Source: Clostridiales bacterium
GTDB lineage: Bacteria > Bacillota > Clostridia > Oscillospirales > Oscillospiraceae
NCBI GenBank assembly: GCA_018374635.1
Contig: JAHAEW010000031.1
Coordinates: 1-35,640 of the forward strand
Direction of reading: 5' to 3'
Length of the DNA: 35,640 bases
Shown: positions 15,890 to 24,493 of the stretch, one piece after another
Layout of the letters: each line of letters opens with the position of its first letter
How positions within the stretch are numbered: the stretch's first letter is position 1
Made by a program: the position numbers and the translations under genes
Notes under the pieces: model-generated
Told to the model about the DNA's origin: nothing
Databases searched by the model: none
What the model saw: only the letters and a program-made list of their open reading frames with translations

Positions 15890-16501
15890 ATGGATTATAG
15901 CCAGCGGCGGCGGGAGCAGGCCAAACGGACGGAGCAGGCCATCCTGCGCGCGGCAGTGGAACTCCTGCGCCGCAATCAGTTTGACAAGGTATCGGTACGC
16001 GACATCTGCCGGGAGGCAGGAATCACCACAGGGGCTTTTTACCACCATTTCAAGTCCAAGGAAGAGATGCTGCTGCGCGGCTTTGCTCCGCTGGATACCT
16101 ATATGGAGGAGCGGCTGGAGGAGCACCGGGATGAGCCTCCCGGGCGGCGATTGTGGTTTATTCTCTCCGGGTATGCCGCCTTTATGGAGAATATGGGCTG
16201 GGAGCTGGTGGGGCGCTACTACCAGCAGCGGCTGAACCGGCCGGACAGCCGCTCCATTGACTCCAGCCGCTTTACGCTCCGGTCCATACGGGAGTGCCTG
16301 ATGGAGGCGGAGCAGTCGGGCGAGCTCCCGGGAGGACTTGCCGCAGAGTGGGTGGCCGACTTTTTGTTCCGCCACTTCCGCGGGGTGGTCATCGACTGGA
16401 TTTTGCACCAGGGAAGCTATCCATTATACCCCAAGCTGGAGCAGGACTATCTCTTTTTCCAGGGGGTTTTCCAGGGGGAAGAAGAGGAGCGGAAAAATTG
16501 A
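15890..16501 (+). CDS. TetR/AcrR family transcriptional regulator
   Basis: A 203-aa regulator. The N-terminal helix-turn-helix reads VSVRDICREAGITTGAFYHHFKSKEEM (about 28-54), the standard TetR signature with the YHHF recognition-helix end. The C-terminal ligand domain is not similar to a named subfamily that I recognise; ligand unknown, though fatty acid or acyl-CoA is a reasonable guess from the divergent degV partner. The ATG at 15890 has AAGGAGGG 8 nt upstream; the frame also opens at a GTG at 15863 but that lies within the promoter region. The palindrome just upstream suggests autorepression. Confidence 0.92.
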   Translation: MDYSQRRREQAKRTEQAILRAAVELLRRNQFDKVSVRDICREAGITTGAFYHHFKSKEEMLLRGFAPLDTYMEERLEEHRDEPPGRRLWFILSGYAAFMENMGWELVGRYYQQRLNRPDSRSIDSSRFTLRSIRECLMEAEQSGELPGGLAAEWVADFLFRHFRGVVIDWILHQGSYPLYPKLEQDYLFFQGVFQGEEEERKN

Positions 16502-16508
16502 CCGCCGA

Positions 16509-16538
16509 GAGCCGCAGGGTTTCCTGAGGCTCTTTTTT
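16509..16538 (+). terminator. Terminator after tetR
   Basis: GAGCCGCAGG, GTTT loop, CCTGAGGCTC with one mismatch, then TTTTTT (16533-16538). Confidence 0.85.
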
Positions 16539-16650
16539 GCTGTTGTGGACTATACAGGGGGCGGAAAGTTGGGTAGAATAGGGGAAACAGGGCGTATCGG
16601 ACAACGCAGGGCCTGCGTGCCGGGAATGCCTGAGAACAGGAGGACACCCG

Positions 16651-17391
16651 ATGAACGAGATTTTGGAGAGCCTGCACCGGCGCAAATCGGTCCGGGTCTT
16701 TACGGACGAACCCGTGGGGGAGGGAGAAAAGCAGGCCGTTTTGGCAGCGGCGTTCCAGGCCCCTACCGCTGGAAACCAGCAACTCTATACCATTCTGGAC
16801 ATCACCGATCAGAGCATCAAGGATACTCTGGCCGAGACCTGCGACCATCAGCCCTTTATCGCCAGGGCGCCGGTGGTCCTCATTTTCTGCGCCGACTGCC
16901 GGAAGTGGTTTGACGCCTATGTGGAGGCCGGGTGCAGTCCGCGCCGTCCGGGGCCGGGCGATCTGATGCTGGCGGTGGAGGATGCCGCGATCGCCGCCCA
17001 GAACGCGGTGACAGCGGCCGAGAGCCTTGGGCTGGGTTCCTGCTACATTGGGGATATTATGGAGCGGTATGAGACCCACCGGGAGCTGCTCCGTCTGCCG
17101 CCATGGGTATTCCCCGCCGTGATGCTGGTGATGGGCCGTCCCACGCAGCAGCAGAAGGACCGGCCCAAGCCGGAACGGGCAGCCATGGAGCATGTGGTCC
17201 ACAGCAACACTTACCGCCGGATGGACGGGGAGGAGCTGCGCCGGGTCTTTGCCGGCCAGACCGGGGGAGAGGAGTTTTGCAGCTGGATGCAGGCCTTTCA
17301 CCGGCGCAAGTATGATTCGGGCTTTGCCCGGGAAATGAACCGGTCCGTACAGGCCTATCTGCGGGATCTGGAAGAGGAGGAGCCGGTATGA
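16651..17391 (+). CDS. Nitroreductase family flavoprotein (NfsA/FRP-like)
   Basis: A 246-aa FMN-dependent oxidoreductase. RRKSVRVFTDEPV (10-22) and AAFQAPTAGNQQ (33-44) are the FMN phosphate-binding motifs; AAESLGLGSCYIGDI (about 124-138) and PAVMLVMGRPTQQQKDRPKPE (about 154-174) are the family's later FMN/NAD(P)H elements. The C-terminal extension after 185 resembles NfsA-type enzymes. The natural substrate cannot be read from sequence. AGGAGG lies 8 nt before the ATG. Its stop overlaps the start of the cobalamin adenosyltransferase gene by 4 bases (ATGA), so the two are translationally coupled; whether this nitroreductase acts in corrinoid reduction is unproven. It lacks clear resemblance to BluB. 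Confidence 0.88.
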   Translation: MNEILESLHRRKSVRVFTDEPVGEGEKQAVLAAAFQAPTAGNQQLYTILDITDQSIKDTLAETCDHQPFIARAPVVLIFCADCRKWFDAYVEAGCSPRRPGPGDLMLAVEDAAIAAQNAVTAAESLGLGSCYIGDIMERYETHRELLRLPPWVFPAVMLVMGRPTQQQKDRPKPERAAMEHVVHSNTYRRMDGEELRRVFAGQTGGEEFCSWMQAFHRRKYDSGFAREMNRSVQAYLRDLEEEEPV

Positions 17392-17897
17392 TCCATATTT
17401 ATTGCGGAGACGGCAAGGGGAAAACCACTGCCGCCATGGGCCTGGCGGTGCGTGCGGCGGGGCATGGCCGCCGTGTGGCGGTGGCCCAGTTCCTGAAAAG
17501 CGGCAAGAGCGGGGAGCGGGAGATCCTGGCCAGCCTTCCGGGCGTGGAACTGCTTCCCATTCCGGAGGAGATGAAATTCACCTTCCGCATGACGCCGGAG
17601 GAAAAGGCCGCCGAGGCGGTGCGCCAGAAAGACCTTGCGGCGCAGGCCTTTGCCCGCGGCGGCAAAGTGGATCTGCTGGTGCTGGACGAGCTGTGCGCCG
17701 CCCTGTCCACCGGGATGCTGGAGCTGTCCTGGGTGCTGGAGCAGCTGGACGCCTGCCCGGAGGGGCTGGAGGTGGTGGTCACCGGGCGCAATCCGCCCTC
17801 CGAGCTGGAGGAGCGGGCGGCCTATATCACCGAGATGAAAAAGCACAAGCACCCCTTTGACGCCGGGCTTCCCGCCCGGGAGGGCGTGGAGTGGTGA
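17388..17897 (+). CDS. cobO: Cob(I)yrinic acid a,c-diamide adenosyltransferase
   Basis: A 169-aa CobA/CobO/BtuR-type enzyme that adds the 5'-deoxyadenosyl group to reduced corrinoid. The P-loop is GDGKGKTTAAMG (7-18), followed by VAQFLKSGKSGE (about 32-43), VDLLVLDELCAAL (93-105) with the Walker-B-like Asp-Glu, and VVVTGRNPPSEL (about 128-139) near the end with the EMKKHKHPFDAG tail. Slightly shorter than E. coli BtuR, as common in Clostridia. Its ATG overlaps the nitroreductase stop. A corrinoid reductase is needed to make Co(I) before adenosylation, so the coupled flavoprotein is a candidate by context only. Confidence 0.92.
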   Translation: MIHIYCGDGKGKTTAAMGLAVRAAGHGRRVAVAQFLKSGKSGEREILASLPGVELLPIPEEMKFTFRMTPEEKAAEAVRQKDLAAQAFARGGKVDLLVLDELCAALSTGMLELSWVLEQLDACPEGLEVVVTGRNPPSELEERAAYITEMKKHKHPFDAGLPAREGVEW

Positions 17898-17963
17898 TTT
17901 TTTCGTGAAAAAGTAAACCGGGGCGATTGGACACATTACACGAGCCTCTCCCGGAGATGGGAC

Positions 17964-17995
17964 GCCTCTTTTGAACATGCACACAAAAAAGAGGC
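17964..17995 (+). other. Hairpin between cobO and ppa
   Basis: GCCTCTTTT (17964-17972) and AAAAGAGGC (17987-17995) form a 9-bp stem over a 14-nt loop. It may be a weak terminator after cobO; no T-run follows on the plus strand. Confidence 0.35.
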
Positions 17996-18055
17996 ATATC
18001 CATTGAAAAGGTAAAAAGTAAGCGTGATTTTTATACATTTTATTCGCTTGCGTTC

Positions 18056-18084
18056 TTGTATTTCCGCACTGGGACCGATATAAT
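18056..18084 (+). promoter_or_regulatory. Promoter of ppa
   Basis: TATAAT (18079-18084) with TTGTAT 17 bp upstream (18056-18061). Confidence 0.55.
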
Positions 18085-18134
18085 GTTACAGAACGGGCGC
18101 CAGCCGCCCACGCAGGATTAAGGAGTGAAACCAT

Positions 18135-18707
18135 ATGTCGAATATTTGGCATGATATCAGCCCCAGCCGCATTCAGCCCGACGATTTTGTGGCGGTGATC
18201 GAGATCCCCAAGGGCAGCAAAAAGAAGTACGAACTGGACAAGGAGACCGGTCTCATCATTCTGGACCGGGTCCTCCACACCTCCACCCACTATCCCGCCA
18301 ATTACGGTTTTATTCCTCGGACCTACGGCGACGACGGGGACCCGCTGGACGTGCTGGTCCTCTGCTCGGAGGAGATGGACCCCCTGACGCTGGTGCGGTG
18401 CTATCCCATCGGCTATATCTCCATGCTGGACGGGGGCAAGAACGACGAGAAGATTGTGGCCATTCCCTTTTCCGATCCCACCTACAATACCTTCCATGAT
18501 CTGATGGACCTCCCAGGCCACATCTTTGACGAGATGGCCCACTTTTTTACCGTCTACAAGGCCCTGGAGGGCAAGGAGACCGTGGCCGGTGACGTCAATG
18601 ACCGGGCCGCCGCCGTTGAGGTCATCCGGCGGGCCATGGATCACTACTCGGACAGCTTCCTGGGCGGCGCCGCGCCCCGGGGGAGCCAGAGCAGCTCCAA
18701 CCGCTGA
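18135..18707 (+). CDS. ppa: Inorganic pyrophosphatase, family I
   Basis: A 190-aa soluble pyrophosphatase that hydrolyses PPi to phosphate and pulls biosynthetic reactions forward. It has VAVIEIPKGSKKKYELDKETG (20-40), PANYGFIPRTYGDDGDPLDVLVL (54-76) with the D-G-D-P-L-D metal site, and KNDEKIVAIPFSDP (about 102-115) with further acidic ligands. The last 15 residues (GGAAPRGSQSSSNR) look unstructured. TTAAGGAGTGAAACC precedes the ATG. Family I enzymes are less usual than membrane or family II enzymes in some Clostridia, but the motifs leave little doubt. Confidence 0.95.
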   Translation: MSNIWHDISPSRIQPDDFVAVIEIPKGSKKKYELDKETGLIILDRVLHTSTHYPANYGFIPRTYGDDGDPLDVLVLCSEEMDPLTLVRCYPIGYISMLDGGKNDEKIVAIPFSDPTYNTFHDLMDLPGHIFDEMAHFFTVYKALEGKETVAGDVNDRAAAVEVIRRAMDHYSDSFLGGAAPRGSQSSSNR

Positions 18708-18845
18708 GCAGCCGTGCGCGGGAGCAGCCTGTGCAGTTTAAAAAAATCTTAATCCTTTTTTCGTTCCCTTTGCCTGCCGCGTGTGATAAACTGGTCTGGT
18801 AGCGAATTATTAAGGAAAAACGATTGAGATGCGAGGTGCACACCG

Positions 18846-20012
18846 ATGCAGAATACATATGACTGCCTGGTCATTGGCGCCGGCTTTGCGGGCGCGGTGG
18901 CGGCCCGGGAACTGGCCGAGCGGGCCGGAAAGCGGGTGCTGGTGCTGGAGCGGCGCGGCCACATCGGCGGCAACGCCTATGATCTGCCCGACGAGCATGG
19001 AGTGCTCATCCACCAGTACGGACCCCATATCTTCCACACAGCCAACCGCCGGGTCTTTGACTATCTCTCCCGCTTTACCGGGTGGAGGGACTATCAGCAC
19101 CGGGTGGTGGCCAATGTGCACGGGACCGAGATGCCCGTTCCCTTCAACCTGACCAGCCTGGAGCTGGCCTTTGGCCGGGAAAAGGCCGCCGCGCTGGAGG
19201 AAAAGCTCATCGCCGCCTATGGCGCGGAGAAGAAGGTCACCATTCTGGAGCTGCGCCGCAGCGCCGACCCCGATGTGGCGGCCCTGGCCGACTATGTCTA
19301 TGAAAACGTCTTTCTCCACTATACCATGAAGCAGTGGGACCAGTCTCCTGAGGAGATCGATCCCAACACCACGGCCCGTGTCCCGGTATTCCTCTCCCGG
19401 GACGACCGGTATTTCCAGGACCCCTGGCAGGGCATGCCTCTGGAGGGGTACACCCCCCTCTTCAAGCGCCTGCTGGATCACCCCGGCGTCACGGTGGAGC
19501 TGGGGGTGGACGCCCGGGAGCGCCTCACCCTGGGCGAAGATGGCTTGGCCCTGGACGGCGTGCCCTTTGCCGGGCCGGTCATCTATACCGGCGCGGTGGA
19601 CGAGCTCTTCGCCTGCCGGTTTGGGCGGCTTCCCTACCGGACGCTGGAGTTCCGCTTTGAGAATTATCCCGTGGAATTCTGGCAGTCCCACGGAACCGTG
19701 AACTATACCGTCAGTGAGGAGTGGACCCGCATCACGGAGTTCAAGTACCTCACCGGGCAGGTCAAGCCGGAGTGCACCACGATCGCCAAGGAGATCTCCC
19801 ACGCCTACACGGGCGCGCCGGAGGAGACCCCCTACTATGCCATCATCAATCCGGAGAACGATGCCCTCTACGCCCGCTATCAGGAGCTGGCGGAGCGGTA
19901 TGGGAACCTCTATCTGCTGGGACGGCTGGCAGAGTATAAATACTACAACATGGACGCCATCGTGGCCCGGGCTCTGGAGCTGTGCGACACGCTGGCCGAG
20001 AAGGGAGCCTGA
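18846..20012 (+). CDS. glf: UDP-galactopyranose mutase
   Basis: A 388-aa FAD enzyme that interconverts UDP-galactopyranose and UDP-galactofuranose for cell-surface glycans. The N-terminal dinucleotide fold is CLVIGAGFAGAVAARELAE (7-25) with LVLERRGHIGGNAYD (about 36-50); HQYGPHIFHT (about 57-66) carries the flavin-contact His. The middle (NVFLHYTMKQWDQSP) and the C-terminus (YYAIINPENDALYARYQ and LYLLGRLAEYKYYNMD) hold the substrate-binding Arg and Tyr residues of the family. GAGGTGCACACCG precedes the ATG. A glycosyltransferase gene starts 5 bp after the stop, so the two probably build a galactofuranose-containing polymer. Confidence 0.95.
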   Translation: MQNTYDCLVIGAGFAGAVAARELAERAGKRVLVLERRGHIGGNAYDLPDEHGVLIHQYGPHIFHTANRRVFDYLSRFTGWRDYQHRVVANVHGTEMPVPFNLTSLELAFGREKAAALEEKLIAAYGAEKKVTILELRRSADPDVAALADYVYENVFLHYTMKQWDQSPEEIDPNTTARVPVFLSRDDRYFQDPWQGMPLEGYTPLFKRLLDHPGVTVELGVDARERLTLGEDGLALDGVPFAGPVIYTGAVDELFACRFGRLPYRTLEFRFENYPVEFWQSHGTVNYTVSEEWTRITEFKYLTGQVKPECTTIAKEISHAYTGAPEETPYYAIINPENDALYARYQELAERYGNLYLLGRLAEYKYYNMDAIVARALELCDTLAEKGA

Positions 20013-20017
20013 GCCCC

Positions 20018-21046
20018 ATGGACAAGCTCATTACCTTTGCGGTACCCTGCTACAATTCCGCGGCCTATATGGATCACTGTGTGGAGACCCTTCTGGCCGG
20101 AGGGGATGACATTGAGATCATCCTGGTGGACGACGGCTCCGCCAAGGACGACACCCCGGCCATCTGCGACCGGTATGCCCAGCAGTATCCCGGCATTGTC
20201 AGAGCCATCCACCAGCCCAACGGCGGCCACGGCGAGGGCGTGAATCAGGGCCTGCGCAACGCCTCCGGGCTCTATTACAAAGTGGTGGACTCGGACGACT
20301 GGCTGGATACCGATGCGCTGAAAAAGGTGCTGGATAAACTGCGGGAATTTGCCCGGCAGCCCGATCCGGTGGACCTCATGGTGTGCAACTATGTATATGA
20401 GCATGTGGAGGACAACACCCAGAAGGTCATGCGCTATACCAATGTGTTCCCGGAAAACCGGGTCTTTACCTGGGCGGACATCGGCCGCTTCCGACCCTCC
20501 CAGTATCTGCTGATGCACTCGGTGATCTACCGCACCGAGCTGCTGCGCTCCTGCGGGCTGGAGCTGCCCAAGCACACCTTCTATGTGGACAATATTTTTG
20601 TCTACCAGCCCCTGCCCTTTGTCCGGAGCATCTACTACATGGATCTGGATCTCTACCGGTATTTTATCGGCCGTGCCGACCAGTCGGTCAACGAAAAGGT
20701 CATGGTGACCCGTGTGGATCAGCAGCTGCGGGTGACCCGTCTGATGATCGACGCCCACGATCTGAAGAAGATACAGGCGTCCCTCCCCAAGCTGGGCCGG
20801 TATATGTTCAACTATCTGGCCATGATGATGACGATTTCCTCCATTTTCCTCATCATCGACGGCTCCCCCGAGGCGCTGGGCAAACGTACCCAGCTCTGGG
20901 AGTATCTGCGCGGGGTGGACGGGCGGATCTACCACAAGATGAAATACCGTGCGGTATCCGCGGTATCCAATATACCCGGCTATCAGGGACGCAAGCTCTC
21001 GGTGAAGCTCTACCGGCTGGCCCGCCGCATCTACAAGTTCAACTGA
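20018..21046 (+). CDS. Family 2 glycosyltransferase
   Basis: A 342-aa GT-A-fold transferase. LITFAVPCYNSAAYMDHCVETLL (4-26) and IILVDDGSAKDDT (34-46) bind the nucleotide, and YKVVDSDDWLDTDAL (87-101) holds the DxD metal site (DSDD). The rest (VNEKVMVTRVDQQLRVTRLM and onward) is the acceptor half typical of capsule or teichoic acid glycosyltransferases in Firmicutes. No transmembrane helix is evident; a cluster of basic residues at the C-terminus (YRLARRIYKFN) may bind the membrane. The ATG at 20018 was chosen because AGGGAG lies 10 nt upstream and it clears the glf stop. Donor could be UDP-Galf given glf, but this is inference. Confidence 0.88.
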   Translation: MDKLITFAVPCYNSAAYMDHCVETLLAGGDDIEIILVDDGSAKDDTPAICDRYAQQYPGIVRAIHQPNGGHGEGVNQGLRNASGLYYKVVDSDDWLDTDALKKVLDKLREFARQPDPVDLMVCNYVYEHVEDNTQKVMRYTNVFPENRVFTWADIGRFRPSQYLLMHSVIYRTELLRSCGLELPKHTFYVDNIFVYQPLPFVRSIYYMDLDLYRYFIGRADQSVNEKVMVTRVDQQLRVTRLMIDAHDLKKIQASLPKLGRYMFNYLAMMMTISSIFLIIDGSPEALGKRTQLWEYLRGVDGRIYHKMKYRAVSAVSNIPGYQGRKLSVKLYRLARRIYKFN

Positions 21047-21060
21047 CAGATAGAGGAAGA

Positions 21061-21099
21061 ACATCCCCCGGACTGCACATGCAGTCCGGGGGATGTTTT
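21061..21099 (+). terminator. Terminator after the glycosyltransferase
   Basis: ACATCCCCCGGACTGCA (21061-21077) and TGCAGTCCGGGGGATGT (21080-21096) form a perfect stem followed by TTT. It also ends the convergent minus-strand operon. Confidence 0.9.
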
Positions 21100-21119
21100 C
21101 TCACGCAACAAAATCAAGC

Positions 21120-21932
21120 TCAGGTGAGCTGGAGGATCACCAGTTCCGGGCGGTTCCAGATACGGGGGACCTGTGTGGACTCCCGGGCCAGCCCCCGGCT
21201 GACAACCTGGATCTCGCTCCCGTCCCGCCGGTACAGGCCCCCGGCATAGGCGGGAAAGAATCCCTGGTTTGGGGCCAGGAGCCCATTCAGAAGAATGGGA
21301 ATGCGCCATTGTCCCCCGTGGGCGTGACCGTTCAGGATGAGATCACAGCCCAAAGCGGCATAATCGGCATAGCGCTCCGGTCGGTGGGCAAGCAGGATGG
21401 AGGCGTGTCCGGTGCGGGGGCGGTCTTGCAGCGCGGTGAGCTGCCCGGCATAGGAGCCGCCGCATGCCGGGTCGTCCAGCCCTAAAAGATCCACCGGCTG
21501 ACCGTTCAGCTCCAGGGTGATCTGGGAGCCGCGGAGCACATGGATGCCCAGTTCCGCGATGCGGGCGCAGAATGCCTCGGCCTGGCCGGAGCGGAACTCA
21601 TGGTTTCCCGTGACATAGACACAGGGCCAGCGCCGGGCCGCCTCCTCCAGAAATAGAAAGGCGGGCTCGGTGGGAAGTACGTCATCCACAATGTCCCCGC
21701 CCAGCAGAAGGGCGTCGGGGGCCTCCGCCTCCAATGCGTCCAGAAGGGCGCGCTGGTCCTCTCCATAGCGGCAGCTGTGCAGGTCGGTCACCAGCGCCAG
21801 ACGCACGGGGGCCTCCAGCGGGGCCAGCGGGATCTCATACCGGCGGCTCACAAGACGTGCGTCCAGGGCGGAGCACACAACGGCGGCGGCCGCCAGTCCG
21901 GCGGCCAGATAACGGAGCCTCCGGCGGGTCAT
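21120..21932 (-). CDS. Calcineurin-like metallophosphoesterase, membrane-anchored (YkuE-like)
   Basis: A 270-aa protein with a basic, hydrophobic N-terminus (RRRLRYLAAGLAAAAVVCSAL) that is a signal anchor. Five metal-binding motifs are in order: DLHSCRYG (about 50-57), GGDIVDD (about 78-84), GNHEF (about 109-113), LLAHRPE (about 181-187) and GHAHGGQWRIP (about 203-213). This is the two-metal phosphodiesterase pattern of YkuE/YaeI, whose substrates are lipid-like or cell-envelope phosphoesters in studied cases. The ATG overlaps the pncB stop codon by 4 bases, so it is the last gene of the minus-strand operon. Substrate unknown. Confidence 0.9.
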   Translation of the reverse strand: MTRRRLRYLAAGLAAAAVVCSALDARLVSRRYEIPLAPLEAPVRLALVTDLHSCRYGEDQRALLDALEAEAPDALLLGGDIVDDVLPTEPAFLFLEEAARRWPCVYVTGNHEFRSGQAEAFCARIAELGIHVLRGSQITLELNGQPVDLLGLDDPACGGSYAGQLTALQDRPRTGHASILLAHRPERYADYAALGCDLILNGHAHGGQWRIPILLNGLLAPNQGFFPAYAGGLYRRDGSEIQVVSRGLARESTQVPRIWNRPELVILQLT

Positions 21933-23377
21933 TCCCGCCCCTGCTCCTTCAAAAGAGCCTGCTTGATCTCCCAGAGCTTCTGGGAGAGATCCACATAGTA
22001 GTTGTGGGGATTCTCGAAGCGCTTGACCTCATCCCAGAGGAGATCGATCTGAGCGGCGCAGTAGGCCCGCATCTCGGTGATGGTGGGAGACTGGTAGACC
22101 AGCTTTCCGTTCCGGAAAATGGGGACCAGGAGCTCCTTGGCCTCGAAATCGGTAAAGGTCTTGCGCTTCCAGGTGGCGTCCGGGTCAAAGAGCTCCAGCG
22201 GACGGCTGTCGTCCACCGTCTCGTCGTGGAGCGTGATGAGATCGGCCAGCGCCTTACCCGAGTAACGGGAGACCAGGCGGTAGACCTTTTTGAAGTGGGG
22301 ATTGGTGATCTTGGCGGGATTTTCGCTGATTTTGATTTTGGGGATGATGCGGCCCTCCCCGTCCTCCACGGCGGCGAGCTTGTAGACCCCGCCGAACACC
22401 GGCTCGGACTTGGAGGTGATGAGGCGCTCCCCGACGCCGAAGGAGTCGATCTTAGCGCCCTGAAGGAGAAGATCCCGGATGATATACTCGTCCAGGGAGT
22501 TGGAGGCCAAGATTTTGCACTCGGTCAGTCCGGCCTCGTCCAGCATCTGCCGGGCTTTGCAGGAGAGGTAGGTGAGGTCGCCCGAATCCAGGCGGATCGC
22601 GCAGCGGGTGATCCCCTTGGGGAGGAGCACCTCTTTAAAGGCGCGGATGGCGTTGGGCACGCCGGACTTGAGGACATTGTAGGTGTCCACCAGCAGCGTG
22701 GCGGAGTGGGGGTAGAGCTCGCAGTAGGTCTTGAAGGCGGTATACTCATCGGGAAACATCTGCACCCAGGAGTGGGCCATGGTCCCCCCGGCGGGAGAGC
22801 CATAGAGTTCGTCGGCCAGGGTGCAGGCAGTACCGGCACACCCGGCGATATAGGAGGCGCGGGCGCCCAGCAGCGCGCCGTCGGTGCCCTGGGCCCGGCG
22901 GGAACCAAATTCAGACACCGGACGGCCCTGGGCAGCGCGTACGATCCGGTTGGATTTTGTGGCGATGAGGGACTGATGGTTCAGATTGAGCAGCAGGTAG
23001 GTCTCGATGAACTGCGCCTCAATAGCGGGGGCACGGACGGTGAGGATGGGCTCCCGGGGGAAGATGGGCGTTCCCTCCGGGACAGCCCAGATGTCGCCGG
23101 TGAAGCGGAAGCTGCGCAGATATTCCAGAAACTCCTCACAGAACACGTCCTTCTTTCGGAGATAGGCAATATCCTCCTCGTCAAAGCGCAGGTTCTCGAT
23201 ATAGTCGATGATCTGCTCCAGGCCGGCTGCAATGGCAAAGCCGCCCCCGTCAGGGACATTGCGGAAAAAGACGTCGAAATAGCAGATCTGGTCGGCCATG
23301 CCGCTCTGGAAATAGCCGTTGCCCATGGTGAGTTCATAGAAATCACAGAGCATGGTGTAGTTCATATGGCTTTTCAT
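21929..23377 (-). CDS. pncB: Nicotinate phosphoribosyltransferase
   Basis: A 482-aa enzyme making nicotinate mononucleotide from nicotinate and PRPP (NAD salvage). It begins MNYTMLCDFYELTMGNGYF (residues 5-23), the usual N-terminus of this family, with EFGSRRAQG (around 174-182), the FPDEYTAF / TLLVDTYNVLKSG stretch (PRPP and phosphate region) and AIRLDSGDLTYLS (about 261-273) in the active-site barrel, then ILASNSLDEYIIRDLL. The first ATG (23377) has GAGGG 9 nt upstream. It follows the nicotinamidase gene by 66 bp: PncA deamidates nicotinamide and PncB uses the product. Confidence 0.96.
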   Translation of the reverse strand: MKSHMNYTMLCDFYELTMGNGYFQSGMADQICYFDVFFRNVPDGGGFAIAAGLEQIIDYIENLRFDEEDIAYLRKKDVFCEEFLEYLRSFRFTGDIWAVPEGTPIFPREPILTVRAPAIEAQFIETYLLLNLNHQSLIATKSNRIVRAAQGRPVSEFGSRRAQGTDGALLGARASYIAGCAGTACTLADELYGSPAGGTMAHSWVQMFPDEYTAFKTYCELYPHSATLLVDTYNVLKSGVPNAIRAFKEVLLPKGITRCAIRLDSGDLTYLSCKARQMLDEAGLTECKILASNSLDEYIIRDLLLQGAKIDSFGVGERLITSKSEPVFGGVYKLAAVEDGEGRIIPKIKISENPAKITNPHFKKVYRLVSRYSGKALADLITLHDETVDDSRPLELFDPDATWKRKTFTDFEAKELLVPIFRNGKLVYQSPTITEMRAYCAAQIDLLWDEVKRFENPHNYYVDLSQKLWEIKQALLKEQGRE

Positions 23378-23443
23378 GAAAAGACCCTCTTTATATGGGA
23401 TGGCCGCCCCTGGGCAAAGGACATGGGCGGCGGGCGTGCGGTT

Positions 23444-23971
23444 TCAGCGGTTGGTAACGGTGACCTGAAGCCCCTCCAGAATGTCCAGCGCCTTTTCGTG
23501 GAGCGCGGGATCAAAGGAGGCGGTGAGACGGGCATCCACCAGGATCTCGGCCTCGGGCAGGGCGGCCTTGACCATCACCGCGTTGGAGAGAACACAGATG
23601 TGAGAGACCAGCCCGCACAGCTCCACCTGGGCATAGCTGCGGCCTTTGAGCCACTCGGCCAGCTCCAGAGAGGGGAAGGCGGGCTTGCGGAAGACGCAGT
23701 CCCCATCCCCGCGGGCGGCGGCGGTGGAGCCGTAGAGTTCCCATCCGGCCTCTCCAAACAGGCAGTGGGGGACAGGCAGTTTTCGGCCCTCTTGCGTATG
23801 GGCGTAGTCGGCGCCATGGGTATCCAGCGTAAAGACCACGTCGTTGCCCGCGGCGTGATACGCCGCAATGCGCTGGGCAATGGGCTTGTCCAGTGCCTCG
23901 GCGCCGGCAAAGCCAAGGGCGCCGTCCACAAAGTCCTTTTGATAATCTACTACAATCAGTAATTTTTTCAT
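23444..23971 (-). CDS. pncA: Nicotinamidase (isochorismatase-fold)
   Basis: A 175-aa cysteine hydrolase. The catalytic triad is visible: Asp in IVVDYQKDFVDGALG (6-20; Asp9 or Asp13, with the DYQKDF core), Lys in CVFRKPAF (about residue 95), and Cys in LCGLVSHICVLSNAVMVKA (about 118-136; nucleophile in SHICV). GLVSHICV is the typical cis-peptide loop. A D-T-H-G segment near 50 supplies metal ligands. This is a nicotinamidase rather than isochorismatase because pncB follows directly and the length is short. Preceded by the GNAT gene with a 13-bp gap; no strong ribosome site, AAAGGAG-like sequence (revcomp of CTCTAAAGGAG in reverse) is not evident. Confidence 0.9.
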   Translation of the reverse strand: MKKLLIVVDYQKDFVDGALGFAGAEALDKPIAQRIAAYHAAGNDVVFTLDTHGADYAHTQEGRKLPVPHCLFGEAGWELYGSTAAARGDGDCVFRKPAFPSLELAEWLKGRSYAQVELCGLVSHICVLSNAVMVKAALPEAEILVDARLTASFDPALHEKALDILEGLQVTVTNR

Positions 23972-23984
23972 GTGTTATCACACT

Positions 23985-24488
23985 CTAAAGGAGTTTTTCA
24001 AAACAGGGATAGGGGAGGGGACGTCCATGCAGATAGATCTCTCCCCGCCGGACAAAGCCCTGCTTGGCAAAGAGGGCCTGCATCCGGTGGTTGAGAGAGT
24101 AGGTGTCCACATGGAGGGCGGACACATGGTTCTGCCGGGCGAAAGCCTGCGCGAAGGAGAGCAGCGCGGTGGCCACCCCCTGCCGCTGGACGGCCGGGTC
24201 CACCGCCAGGCGGTGGATGGAATAGACCTCTCCCCGGTACTGCCAGGGGATGGAGGCGTACTCCGGACTCTCGCTGCGGTTGAGACAGGCCGCGCCCAGG
24301 ATCGCTCCCGTCTCCGAACATGCCGCATAGAGCTCTCCCCGGTCAATATCTCCCGCATAGAGGGCGCGGGTGGGATAGTCCGCGCCCCACTGGGGATTGC
24401 CGATGGCGTTCATGTGCGCCACGGCACGCCCGACCAGTGACCAGACGGCGTCCAGGTCGGCGGGAGCGGCGCGGCGGATGGCGGGCAT
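23985..24488 (-). CDS. GNAT family N-acetyltransferase
   Basis: A 167-aa acetyl-CoA-dependent acyltransferase. The N-terminal strand IRRAAPADLDAVWSL and the core RLAVDPAVQRQGVATALLSFA (about 114-134; the R/Q-x-x-G-x-A pyrophosphate-binding motif A) are clear, with LHVDTYSLNHRMQALFAKQGFVRRGEI as the C-terminal motif B. Substrate unknown. It begins 5 bp after the TIGR04255-like gene and ends 13 bp before pncA, so it is read with both. Confidence 0.9.
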   Translation of the reverse strand: MPAIRRAAPADLDAVWSLVGRAVAHMNAIGNPQWGADYPTRALYAGDIDRGELYAACSETGAILGAACLNRSESPEYASIPWQYRGEVYSIHRLAVDPAVQRQGVATALLSFAQAFARQNHVSALHVDTYSLNHRMQALFAKQGFVRRGEIYLHGRPLPYPCFEKLL

Positions 24489-24493
24489 AGAGC

